From Canna indica (Eukaryota > Streptophyta > Magnoliopsida > Zingiberales > Cannaceae), in NCBI GenBank assembly GCA_034359265.1, contig CP136896.1, positions 7,409,501 to 7,473,500 on the forward strand: a DNA stretch of 64,000 bases, in the 5' to 3' direction. The first letter of the stretch is position 1; each line of letters starts with the position of its first letter. The notes below the pieces were generated by a model that worked only from the letters and a program-made list of their open reading frames with translations, made no database searches and was not told where the DNA came from. Shown in pieces: positions 46,928 through 57,853 of the stretch. A program made the translations under genes and the position numbers.

Positions 46928-47353
46928 TAGAGGTGTTCACGGGTCAGGTCGGGTTTAGAGAAAAAATCCATTCGAACCGACCAAGTGTAATCGGGTCGGG
47001 TCAGATCGGGTCGGGTCAAAAAATTTTCACCTCTCAAACCCGACCCGACCTAGTTCGGGTCAGGTAGTCGGGTTTACCCATTTAAGTAAAAAAATGAGTT
47101 TTTAACAATATTTTTAAAAAAAAAATTAAAAAAAATTAATTAATTTTAATATAAATATTTTAAAAATGATTAAAAAATATAAATAATCGGGTCATCGGGT
47201 TTCAAATTCTAAAACCCAATACCCGACCCGATTATGATCGGGTTTGGTCAAATTGTACCCGACCCGACCCGACCTGATTACCCGACCCGACCCAACCCAA
47301 ATAGGTCGGGTTCTCGGGTTCATTGGGTCGGGTCGACCCGATGAACAACCCTA
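46928..47353. mobile_element. hAT-type MITE, GGGTCGGGT-rich, inside copia RT
   Basis: The ends TAGAGGTGTTCACGGG and CCCGATGAACAACCCTA are inverted. The flanking 8-mers AAGGGAAA (46920-46927) and AATGGAAA (47354-47361) differ at one base. Removing the element restores a continuous RT reading (K-L-P-K-G then K-A-L-K-S-K-W). The interior is saturated with CGGGTCGGGT and CCCGACCCGA words around an AT-rich core. Confidence 0.9.
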
Positions 47354-47854
47354 AATGGAAAGAAAGCATTGAAGAGCAAGTGGATTTTCAGATTGAAGAC
47401 CATTGAAGACCAATTAAGAACAATAGCTCACAGCCAAGGTACAAGGCAAGGTTGGTTGTGAAGGGTTTCGAACAGAAAAAAGGAATTGACTTTGAAGAAA
47501 TTTTCTCACCTGGGTCAAGTTGTCTTCTATTAGAACTATTTTGGGTTTAACAACTAACTTGAATTTGGAGGTAGAATAACTTGATGTAAAGACTACTTTC
47601 CTCCGTGGTGATTTGGACGAGGAAATTTACATGGAGTAACCAGATGGGTTCAATGCTAAAGGCAAGGAGAATCTGGTATGTAGGTTAAAAAAGAGCTTAT
47701 ACGGACTTAAGCACGCACCGAGGCAGTGGTATAAGAAATTTGAGTCTTTCATGACAAATCATGGGTATGAAAAACTACTACTGATCATTGTGTGTTTATG
47801 AAGAAATTCTCTGATGGTGATTTTAACATCTTATTGCTTTATGTAGATGGTATG

Positions 47855-49020
47855 TTGTGTTGATGTTTGACTTATTTTGTGTTGACTATATTTGACAAAA
47901 AATATTTCAGCTATTATTCAGTTGTTAGTCAGTTGCAACTGTGCAGTGGAGATTATGCTCATGTTAGTCAGCTGTTAGTAAGTTATAACTGCTCTTGTTG
48001 CTCTGAAAATTATCAGTCTTTAGTTAGTTACAATTGCTCTTGCTGTTGTGCAGTTTATACTGCTACTCTTTCTACGGTGAAGTTGCTTGAATGTTGCTGA
48101 GGTTATTGTTTATATATATATACTAATTAACTTTGTGGGCTTGATAATTTATGATGCTTTATGGCCTTGATCATTCATTTGGTGGAGTTATTATCATCAT
48201 GGACTTCTTTATGGCATTGATCATTCATTTGGTGGACTTAATGGTTATCAAAGACAACTTTATGACATTAGTCATTCATTTGATGGAGTTAATAGTCATC
48301 AAAGACTACTTTATGACATTGGTCATTCATTTGGTGGAGTGAATGGTCATCATGAAGCTAGGTGTTTCTTTGAGTTTCTTTTGTGTAGTAATAGCTGGGC
48401 TTTGCGGTTGAGCTTTTGTGGAGTAATGACTGTGTCTTATGGGTTGCTTACTTTGTTTATAAAAAAGAGGGGGAATGATTGAATTGGTGATCCACTCTTA
48501 TGGATCCACTCCTATCCACTCCAATGCGCTGAAACTGAGTTGTCAATTCTATGTGGAGTTGAGACGGTTGAGTGTGTGTGGATGGCAATAAGCTACTTCA
48601 ATTATCTTCATATTAAGGTGTAGTTGGGTTGTTGAACTCACTACAATACAGAGACTAAGTGGAGGACAAAACTCTATGATTGAGTTGTCATAGAGAGACA
48701 AGTTGGTTAGTACTTGTAATAGCAAATAGTTCGTTTGTTATTTCTAATTCACTTTAGTACTAAGATTTGGATTTCGGAATGTGAAATCCTAGAACTTGTA
48801 TTGTACTTTCTTGATAGTGGATTGAGCATCTGTCCGATGAGGGCCCTGCAAATTAGGTGACAAATTTGTCACTAAACTGCGTAAACAAATTCTTATGTGT
48901 TTGCGTATTTTTGTTGTTATTATATATCTGCTACTCACTATGTTTTAAAATAGATCTTGTAGCAGTTGCAACTCATATGCAATTGACTCCTTACAGAAAG
49001 CTCCCTTATAGACTATCCTG
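47855..49020. mobile_element. Insertion splitting the copia RT Y-V-D-D box
   Basis: The host reading stops after Y-V-D at 47848 and resumes at 49023. Flanking 5-mers GTATG (47850-47854) and TTATG (49021-49025) match at four of five, consistent with an LTR-type duplication. Inside, AAAAAAGAGGGGGAA at about 48461-48476 looks like a polypurine tract followed by TGATTGAATTGG, so this may be the 3' end and LTR of a truncated copia element. It also contains a 51-bp tandem array and a TATATATATA run. Origin is uncertain. Confidence 0.55.
48158..48360. repeat. 50-51-bp tandem repeat, four copies
   Basis: Copies start at 48158, 48208, 48259 and 48310 with the core TTTATG...TTGATCATTCATTTGGTGGA. Most spacings are 51, a multiple of three, and one frame stays open across all four units as a 17-residue repeat. 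There is no sign it is a gene. Confidence 0.85.
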
Positions 49021-49966
49021 TTATGCTGCTTGTTGGTCATGATGCTAGCAAGATTAGTTTTTTAAAGAAAGAATTTGGCAAGTCCTTTGCAATGAAGGAC
49101 TTGGGACCAGCTAAGCAGATTCTTGGGATGAAGATCACTCAAGATAGGAAGAGTGGAAAATTATGGCTATCTCAAGAGAAATATATTGATAAAGTACTTG
49201 ATAAGTTCAACATGAGTAAGGCAAAACCAATGTGTTCTCCACTTGCAAGTCACTTCAAGTTAAGCTCTAAACTATGTTCTTTAAGTGAGAATGATAAATT
49301 AGAAATGAAGAAAGTGTCTTATGCATCCGCAGTTGGTAGTTTGATGTATGCCATGATATTTACAAGACTAGATATTGCTTATGATGTTGGAGTTGTGAGT
49401 AGTTCTTTCAAATCCTAGCAAAGAACATTGGCTAGCAGTCACCTCTAGAGTTTGTCTATGCTTTGGTGGTAGAAAACCTGTGTTGGATGGATACATAGGC
49501 GCAGATATGGCTGGTGATATTGACTCTAGGAAATCTACTTTAGATATTTGATCACCTTTGTAGGGGTAGCAGTGTCTTGGCAATCAAAGTTACAGAAATG
49601 CATTGCCCTATCCTCCATTGAGGTTGAGTATATTGTAGTTACTGAAGCAAGCAAAGAGTTATTGCGGATGAAGAAATTTCTACAAGAGTTGAGTTTTAAG
49701 CAAGTTACTGAAGCAAGCAAAGTATTGTGACAGTCAAAGTGTCATTCATCTCAGTAAGAACTCGACTTTTCACTCACGATCAAAACATATTGATGTGAGA
49801 TATCACTGGATTCGAGATGCACTGGAGATGAAGCAATTACAGTTGGAGAAGATTCATACAAATGACAATGGCTCTGACAAGATGACTAAGGTTCTGGAGA
49901 AGCTTTTTGCTTGTAGAGACGTGTCTGGTATGGCAATCCCACCCACTTAAGTGTGAGGGAGAGATT

Positions 49967-50570
49967 TGTTGTGGTGTCCCACTTAAGTGGTGTGGGACCC
50001 ACATGTGTTTAAAACAAAGAAATAAAAAAAGAGAGAAAGAGGAACCATTCACGAGTTACTGCCCTTCTTCCTCTATTCCAAACAGAGACGCTGCACGCTG
50101 CTACACACTTCTTCAGTAGAATTTTGATTTTTCAAATCGGATGGTTATTTCTTCTCCAATTTTGATGATTTTCGGATATGTTATTCTTCTCGACGAGCTC
50201 TACAATCTGAACGGTGTTGATCTTTGAAAGAATATTATTTTTGTAGTTTTCTTCAACCAATCTTGATTAGATCTTTTCAATCTCCAATTCATTATTGCAT
50301 ATCATTTTTTAGTAATGATTTATTGAATTTGTTGACACGAGATTATATTGTTTGAAATGAGATTTGGATTACCTCTAGTTGTGCTAGGAATGAACAATAG
50401 TACCCATTAATTTTATTAGTGGAAGATTTTGTCTAGACTAGGTCCCGTGATTTTTCTCTTCACATCGAAGAGTTTTTCATGTAAAAAGTTTCGGTGTTCT
50501 TGTGATTGTGATTTATTATTCTGTTCATTAGTAATTTTGCATTAAAGAAAAAATAGCTTTATTCCCAACA
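49967..50570 (+). repeat. 3' LTR of the Ty1/copia element
   Basis: Starts TGTTGTGGTGTCC, ends TTTATTCCCAACA. Pairs with 43706-44309 with numerous substitutions. Confidence 0.93.
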
Positions 50571-50948
50571 GTTGTTTATGCTAATTCTACTTTCTCTCTC
50601 TTTGTTTTCTATGATTAATGTGATCGATTCTCATCATTTAGCCATATGACATCAATCTGGAAAAAACTATTATAAAATTTGGCTTCATAGAAATTTTGAT
50701 GGAATCTCGTACAATAGTAAATCGATCCTTATTAAAAGGGAATATTCTTTTATTAAGATTGAATCTAGAGTAAGAGCGTTAGATTATAGAAATTCTCATA
50801 GAGAGTCTACTCTATAATAGTTATACTCCCCTAATATATTCATTTGCAGATGTCTATTCATATGAGTTGACATCAAATCCAATATTGCACGTGAAATTGA
50901 AAAAAAATAAGAAAATTATAAGTTAGACATTCATTGTTATAGTTAATA

Positions 50949-51507
50949 GGGTAAATACCAAAATACACCATGAACTTTGGACATTTTTTCATTTGTGATC
51001 AAATTCAAAATAATATCAAATTACATCTTGAACTTTGACATTGATCTCAATTATAGCCTCCTGTCATCTATCCGTCGTTATCTCCGTTAACTGCATGACA
51101 TGGCATGCCCATATGAAATAAAATATTATTATTTTTTACACATCATTAAAAAAATAAAAATAAAATATTTTTTTAAAAAACCCTTCCACGTGGTAAATAA
51201 AGTTTTTTAAATAAATATTTTTTTAATATATATATATATGTATATATTTTAAATAAATAAATAAAGTGTTTTTTAAAAAAATATTTTTTTTTAATTTTTT
51301 TTTAATAATGTGTAAAAATTAATAATATTTTATTTCACGTGGGCATATCACGTCATGCAATTAACAGAAAAAACGACAGAGAGATGACGGGAGGCTATAA
51401 TTGAGATCAATGTTAAAGTTCAGGATGTAATTTGATATTATTTTAAATTTAATCACAAATGAGAAAATATTAAAAGCTCAAGATGTATTTAGATATTTCA
51501 TTTTTAC
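50949..51507. mobile_element. Foldback MITE, about 560 bp
   Basis: The left end GGGTAAATACCAAAATACAC and the right end TGTATTTAGATATTTCATTT are inverted. The arms pair over roughly 240 bp, including ATCAAATTACATC / GATGTAATTTGAT and GATCTCAATTATAGCCTCC / GGAGGCTATAATTGAGATC. The loop is AT-rich with a TATATATATA run. The edges are approximate because the outer bases are imperfect. No coding. Confidence 0.82.
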
Positions 51508-52014
51508 TATTTAGATCTATATCAAATTCTCCTCGCTTTTTAGCCAATCATCAAATTTGACGGGCATTACTCTGCGTTGACATTTATGAATAATCAGGAA
51601 CAAAATTATGTGCAAAAGAATAGTCGCAAGGTAGAGGTTTTGTTTTCTTAAAATTACATGTTAATACTTCTTTTTTTGGTCAATAATATAAAATTTATTA
51701 GTCGTCAATCGATCCACTATAGTTGCCATAAAATTTTAAAGACTACTTATATCAATTATCTTCTTTTACGACCACTATAGTTGCCATAAAATTTGAAAGA
51801 GTACTTTTCTCATGTGTATCAATTGATCGATGACACATATTTTACAATATTATTTTATCTCTTCCCTCGACCATCTTCATCAACAATTATCATTTAGATA
51901 TGGCTATTTAAAAAATAACCTCAAGTATAAGCTTAACAACAAATGGTTAAGAGAATTATTTTTTGGATAAAATTATCCCTATATATTAAATGACTAAGTC
52001 AACATCATTCCTAC
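51508..52014. other. AT-rich intergenic DNA
   Basis: No gene is supported. The phrase CACTATAGTTGCCATAAAATTT occurs twice, near 51715 and 51772, as a short direct duplication. Confidence 0.5.
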
Positions 52015-52195
52015 TCTCATAACATCCCGCCCATGATTATAACATATCGTTCATTCTAAGAACAACACGTCCACTCTCATAACATCTCGTTCGTGATTAT
52101 AACATCTCGTCTATGACGATAACATCCTGCTCATGGTTATAACATCTCGTCCATTCTTAGAATAATTCGTGCACTCTTACAACATCCCGTCTGAA
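52015..52195. repeat. 20-bp minisatellite (ATAACATCTCGTCCATGATT-like)
   Basis: About nine imperfect units of 18-22 bp follow each other, most starting ATAACATC and containing CGTCCA or CGTTCAT. Variants ending in TTCTAAG and starting AACA or AATAATTCG recur in the same order twice, implying a higher-order period of several units. Confidence 0.75.
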
Positions 52196-52269
52196 AGGAA
52201 TAGTGCCATTGAGCCAATCACATGTCGATGTGTTTAGGGACTATTCAAGGGTAATCAACTTAGTGAGGT

Positions 52270-54463
52270 AACTTTTTCATCATATGCTTCATCTTTATTC
52301 ATAAAGATTGTCATTAATGTACAATTGCAAGTGCTCATTAAGGAATGAGTTCACTGAACGGACCTGCACGAGGTACACAAAATTGTCCTTACATGAGTGT
52401 CAATAGGATGTTCCTCGGGTAATAGTAGGTGTAAGCAGTCCTTGGACCTGAGGTTGTCATGGTTACCTTGTGAGTGACGATCCATTGCTTTGGTTCTATC
52501 CCTATGTGTCTCTCAGCGTCATGTGCCGAATATTACTGGGCATGGGGAAGCATTCATGGAGGTAGGTGAGCAACCAACATGGAATCAGTTACTCATAGTG
52601 AGAGGAGATAATGTTCTATGTGTCCTTGCAAGTGTTGACTTGAGAATCTATGGCCAGAGTAGACATAAAAGTCAGGAAGATATTTCTGACGTTTCATTAT
52701 TAAGATGACATCTTGGTAGGTGGAATACATATGAATCGGTATTAGGATTTGATACTTCTTCCGTACCCTACCCAACTTCGGGATATTGTAATCGAGGGAT
52801 TTAGTTGTACGATAACTAATCACCGAATGTCGTTCAATCCCTGTAGATTGAACCTCACACTATCCAGATAGTCATGACACGTTGCTAGACGTCAATCTTG
52901 ACTTGTGAATGGAGTCCCTCATGACCACACTAAAGGGGTTTATAGTAGAGGCTCGTAAGATTCGAATAGAAGTCGTTCTATCGGATCCGACTCTCCGTTA
53001 TGCACAACTCACTGTTGGCTTAGTGTGGGGCCCAATGGGTTAAACATAACAGGCTAACAACGAAACATATTTTATGAGATAGAGTCTGAATGTGGCACTA
53101 TATGTCTACTAGCATGGACACGCTGCAACTCGACCACGGATCTCGTTTACAGACATAATAGGAAAGGTATTTCCTATAGGAACGAATGAACGAGGAAGGA
53201 GTTCCTCGGTAATCCTAATTTATAGGGCATCCTTAAATTGTAGAGATTGACACATAATAATATTTTATGTGGTTGATTAAACTTAATTATGAATTAAATA
53301 TAATTTTATTTTGAATCAAATATACATGGTCAAAAAATTAGCTTCTAACCATGAGCCTAACCAATTAATTAGGAATTAATTTATTTGGATAAATCCTAAT
53401 TAATAGGAATTTGATTTATGGAGATAAATCATAAGATTAATAGAAATATAATTTATGAGGATAAATCATAATTCTATTAATTAATAGGAATTCAAATTAT
53501 TTAGATAAACCTCTTTCCTATTATATAGGGGATTGGTTTATTTAGATAATTATCATTCTTGTTAATATGCTCTTAATTTATGGAGATAAATTAAAGTTTA
53601 TATTTCATTGGATTTAATTAATTTTGAATTAATTATGAAGTCATTAAATATAAAATATTTTTTGGAGGCAAACCTCGAAATTATGAATTCCGGGGGGAGT
53701 TTTTTAGGGGGGCGGGTCTACGCTTGTAGCCGCCCATGCCCCCTATAAATTGATGACCAAACCTCATTCAAATTAGTTGTTGGTAGTGAATTAGTTTTTG
53801 ATCTTGGAGAAGATTAAGAGCTTGATTCTTGAGAGGGTTTTGAGTGGAAAAGTTCCAAAGAATCCCTCATCATCTCCCTTGGTGGTTGGCCATCTTCTTC
53901 CTCCTTCATCAGGCTTTTGTGAAGTCGAATTGAATGTGTCTTCTACTTGGGTATGCCGCCTACTTCATCTTCTTAGAGGAGTCCAAGAAGGACAACGAGG
54001 TATTCCTTTATCTACCTTTTCGTTCCGTGGTTTTCTCATTCCCTCTTCCTTCCTTTTGGTGCTCGATTCTTGGTGGAAGGGACAACTTTGCCTTGGTGCG
54101 ATTCGGGGTTGACATAGCCTCTCCGTTGAGCCACTATGAGTCCCAGTGTTTGCTGCCCCCTTGTTGCAAGGTACTTGATGTGGACTTTCGTTGGAGTATG
54201 TGCACGTGTGCATCTTGAAACGAGGATAGGAGCAGCCATACCAACCGCGGTATAAGGTATATCTTTTTCTTCTACTCGTAGATTGAATTCCTTAAATATT
54301 GCTAAAGTATATCATTGTTTCGAAATGGTTTGAATTTTTAAATTGCTATTTCCACTGCGTTTTTTGAATCCCATCGCAACAGTGGTATTAGAGCAACATT
54401 TAGCAATTTTCTGGAATTTTTAAATTGCTATTTCCGCTGCGTTTTTCGAATTCCATCCCAATA
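52270..54463 (+). mobile_element. LTR with primer-binding site and a second LTR tail (internal deletion)
   Basis: A TATA box (CCCTATAAAT, about 53744) lies about 640 bp before an LTR end, CCCATCGCAACA, at 54381. It is followed at once by TGGTATTAGAGC (54383-54394), a primer-binding match to initiator tRNA-Met, as in copia elements. From about 54412 the LTR's last 50 bases recur (TAAATTGCTATTTCCGCTGC) to 54463. The element is therefore reduced to one LTR, its PBS and the tail of the other LTR. The left edge is not determined; 52270 is a guess. Open frames at 53800-54240 are within the LTR. Confidence 0.6.
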
Positions 54464-54465
54464 GT

Positions 54466-54748
54466 TAAGGAGAAAGCAACTATAGAACTGGAAATCATGT
54501 TAAGGAGATCAATGCATATTCAAAATGACAACCGTAGAACTTTTGGAATACGAAAATTTTTTATTTTCGGATAAAATGGGTGCCTTTTGCCTTTAATTAG
54601 GGTTTCAAGGTTTTAAAAACTGATTCCAATGGCATTTTCATCCAAAATGGGAAAATATGGTCCTTTTTAAAAAAGCCTTATGTTGTCAATTTTTAAAACT
54701 CTTATCCCAAAAGGATCACTCCCCGCAATTTCCTCTTGTGAATAATAG
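54466..54748. repeat. Duplicated segment, copy B, left part
   Basis: It matches the first 280 bp of copy A (24005 to about 24290), from GGAGAAAGCA through GGGTTTCAAGGTTTTAAAAA to AATAATAGTG. The copy is interrupted at 54749 by a TRIM-like element and further insertions, and resumes near 60540. Confidence 0.75.
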
Positions 54749-55095
54749 TGTAATACCACAATTTAGTACCACATCGGAAGGATATTGAATGTTGTATTAG
54801 TTTATAGAGCTTGATGTGTGTGCTAATGTTAACTTCAGTTAAACATTTTAATTAGGCTAATAGTTTGAGCCTATGAGGGTGATGGTACAATTATCCCATC
54901 GAGCGGGTCGTCACAAATGGTATTAGAGTAGAACCTAATCCTAGACATGGTGAGGAAGCCTATTTGAGAGAGGGTTGCCCACGAGATGGGGTGAGGTCGC
55001 TACTAGACTAGGCCTCACATGCGAACCGATGGTTTGGGCTTATGCAATTGATGGGCCAATTATGCTATCGAGGATCGTAACAAATAGAATTTTGT
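54749..55095 (+). mobile_element. TRIM-like miniature LTR element
   Basis: TGTAATACCACAATTTAG...CGGGTCGTCACA (54749-54915) has the form of a short LTR. After two bases comes TGGTATTAGAGTAGAAC, a primer-binding match to initiator tRNA-Met. A weaker copy of the LTR end (CAATTATGCTATCGAGGATCGTAACA region) ends near 55090. There is no coding sequence between. The similar CCCACATCGGA-type phrase is widespread in plant TRIM LTRs. The 3' LTR is only partly recognisable. Confidence 0.5.
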
Positions 55096-55596
55096 GTTCG
55101 CTTTAATTTGGATATATAATTTCTCCCCATCTTATCCAAGCTCTAACTATTAGTCCATTATCTTATAAAGTGAATTAGTTCAAAGTTGAAAATCTATTTT
55201 TAAAAGTGCAAGTTGCATTAAAAATATAGACCAAATTGCGAGGACGGGCCCTTTTAGGACAAGCAATTTAAAAACTAATCCTCAATATAATCTTAACAAA
55301 AAATGGCCATATTCTTTTTCATGAATGAACAAAAAAACCCTTTGGTACCAAATTTTGAGACAATCCGATCCCGCAATTTGGACTCTTGCAATTTAGTCCA
55401 ACAGTTATATCGTAATCATCTTTGGCATTAACCATGTATTGTTCAAGGTTCTCATCTTCCTTATAAGTCATCTGCAATATAAACAAAAATCACACAAGTA
55501 AACATAGATACCAGGGCGAGGTGTTTTGTCTTTGTCCCGGGTTGTTGACTCCATTGGAGGGTTGTCCCGGGACGTTGTCGACACCTTGGACAGATT
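55096..55596. other. Spacer before the large CACTA element
   Basis: No gene is supported. 55525-55590 (TTTTGTCTTTGTCCCGGGTTG and GGGTTGTCCCGGGACG) resembles sequence in segments A and B near 24300 and 60560, so it is probably another partial copy of that repeat. Confidence 0.45.
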
Positions 55597-56279
55597 CACT
55601 ACTGGAATAATAGGCATCAACAACGACTGAAGTCGTTGCTGAAAACCATTAGCAACGGCGTGCAATGGCCCCACCTGTTGCAATGGAGCTGTGGTAGAAA
55701 AATGCGTTGCTGATAATTTAGCAACGGCTCAGCAACGGCCGCTCGGGCCGTTGCTAATAATATTAGCAGCAATAGCTTTGCCACGGACACGGGGTCGTTG
55801 CTGATAATATTATTAGCAACGGCCCGAGAGGCCGTGGCAAAGCTATTAATGAAAGATCGTTGCTGTAGGTCATCAACAACGGCTTACAATACACTTTTAG
55901 TAACGGCTTTCCCATGGGCGGCCGTGGGAAAGCCGTTGCTGATGATGTAGACCTGAAGCCGAAAATTTTTTAAAATTCCAAATTTCCATTAATACATTAA
56001 TACATTGATACATTATCTGATACATAACTCACACACTCATACACCCATACATACATCCATTCACACATCATAAATACACCCAGATATACATCAAAATAAT
56101 TATACTTATATTTATAATTATCCACAATCGTATAAAAAGTATTCAAATTCAAAATTGAAGTATCAATATCCAAACAAAATAAATTAATCAAGTATAGTAT
56201 CTAAGTAACAAAGTCAATAAAAAAATAATAATAAATCTCACGATGACGATGAAGGATGGTTTGGATCATATGGCGGGGT

Positions 56280-57778
56280 CTAGAGTGCTTGGGTGTACAT
56301 CGGCGTTGACTTACTCGAGGACGATGGATCAGATGATGCCGAAGGGATGCCTGCTCTGGGATAACCTGACATGTTGCGTAGCATAGCATGCATCTCCGCC
56401 ATCATCTGACTCTGACGCTCCATCATCTCAGTCTGACGCGCGACCGTCTCCTTCAGTGTCCTTATCATGCTACTCTGATCATAACTGGACCTGGAGGTGG
56501 ACGGCTGCTCACCAGCGATCGGAGGGGTCGGTGCTCTAAGTGGGCCTAGCACGGCTCGCGCATGACCACTATCTGCAAAACCATATACGCGGCCGTGGTC
56601 CCAACCACTTGCAGCCTCGACCCACGCTCCTGCGTCAAAGTCCTCGGGGGTGCCCCCGCGCTGCACCACCGTTTGAGTGTAGGTCTTCTACTCGAGTTTG
56701 ATTTTTTGTTTCATAGTTTTCTTAAAACTTAAATTATAAATAAATAATGAATAATTTAAACAAATATACTTACCATAATGTATACAACGCGGTTGTCAAT
56801 GTACTCTCCAGTCCCATGTACTCGACGGTGAGTTAGCTCAAACACCGCCATCGGGGAGGGTCGCTGGACAGTCCCGTCATCCAACACTGTCGTCTACATT
56901 TACAAAACAAATACATAATTAGTACACCGAGTAACAAATAAAATATATAATTAAAATTAAGGTATACTTACCATACGGTTCGCGTGCACTGCAAATGCAA
57001 TAGAGCCGTTAGTGTGACGCGCTCCTCCCCCGGACATGCGGCTTCTAGCCGCAGTCCTAGAAACCTCCTGCCATCGATCTGTCGACCATAATGCCATGAG
57101 CTGGTCCCATATATCTAGAGTAATCCAATCGGGGCCGTATCCCCGAGTCTCTGCGATGTTAGTGGTCCCAGCTCGGGCCATCGCCTGGGACCGGGCCTGC
57201 CCCAGCTGCCCATTGTACCTCTGCCGGGAAATAGTCTCCCAGGCAGCGTAAATGAAGGATCTCTGGTCCTCAGCCCATGTATAGCGAGCCTGCAAAATAA
57301 TAATATAAGTACCAATATTAATCATCATGCATGTATATAAAAAAAATTTAATACGTGCCTCAAACTCGCGCCATAGCATGTCGACGTGCTCACTGGGCAC
57401 GTGAGACCACGTGGGCCATGCCCCGTGCATGTATCGTCGAGTGGTAGAAGATATGCTCCTTGGCACTTCTTCTTACTCGAACCTGCACAACAAAAATAAA
57501 ATTTAATATTATATTATGATATAATGAATTTGTAATAATTTATAATTCATGATATATTACCGCTGCCTAATCACGCTAATGAATCTACGTGACTCTGTGG
57601 CTGGTGGAGGCTGCCACCTATTCGGCCCGCGTGGCCGTCTGCGTCTGGATGTACTAGCCTCAGCAGTATCATCGGCAGGAGGATCAACAGCAGGAGGATC
57701 AGCAACATGAGTAAGTGCCGGAGTCTCACTGATCGGAGACTCCGAAGCTCTCATGCGACGATAACCACGACCAGACAT
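56280..57778 (-). CDS. TNPA-like CACTA protein (Transposase_24), five exons
   Basis: Five minus-strand exons can be traced: 57778-57561, 57482 to about 57358, 57289-56972, 56893-56774 and 56687-56280, with good GT or possible GC donors and AG acceptors. Exon 1 is Arg/Pro-rich. Exons 2-3 give the Transposase_24 core (M-L-W-R-E-F-E, Y-T-W-A-E-D, W-D-Q-L-M-A-L-W, and G-S-I-A-F-A-V-H-A-N-R-M). The last exon ends in a Gln/Met-rich coiled coil (E-M-M-E-R-Q-S-Q-M-M-A-E-M). Such proteins are thought to bind subterminal repeats of CACTA elements. One in-frame TAA occurs at the start of exon 2, unless that acceptor is misjudged, so the gene may be dead or nearly intact. Confidence 0.75.
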
Positions 57779-57853
57779 ATCTGTCGAATAGGCATATAAT
57801 TAGATTATTATATATATAGTAGAGATATATTTAATATAAGATATACTTTACAA

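Larger units (their letters stand above)
44350..49950 (+). pseudogene. Ty1/copia gag-pol, multiply disabled
   Basis: Gag begins near 44361 (S-N-Y-S-I-W-K). A zinc knuckle at about 45050 reads C-C-H-C-S-K-L-G-H with Tyr where the last Cys belongs. Protease W-V-V-D-S-G-A is at about 45240. The pre-integrase motif (I-W-H-R-R-L-G-H-L ... C-T-H-C) is at 45632-45790. The integrase core has stops, including one inside the A-D-N-x-G-E-Y box (about 46012), and G-V-A-E-R-M-N-K-T at 46100. RT begins near 46830, is interrupted by a MITE, reaches Y-V-D at 47840-47848, and is cut by a second insertion before M-L-L-V-G at 49023. RNase H (C-I-A-L-S-S-I-E-V-E-Y) is at 49600-49630. Confidence 0.9.
43706..50570 (+). 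mobile_element. Ty1/copia LTR retrotransposon, TSD GTTGT
   Basis: Two 604-bp LTRs (43706-44309 and 49967-50570) each start TGTTGTGGTGTCCCAC and end TTCCCAACA. A perfect 5-bp duplication GTTGT flanks the element (43701-43705 and 50571-50575). A primer-binding site matching initiator tRNA-Met (TGGTATTAGAGTC, 44312-44324) follows the 5' LTR. A polypurine tract (GAGGGAGAGATT, 49955-49966) precedes the 3' LTR. Gag, protease, integrase, RT and RNase H follow in copia order but are full of stops. The LTRs differ at many positions, so the insertion is old. It hosts a hAT MITE and a larger insertion. Confidence 0.95.

Noticed and set aside
53798..54240. Open frames on both strands near a TATA box
   Set aside because: They are inside the LTR that ends at 54381 with a primer-binding site; untranslated LTR sequence explains them.
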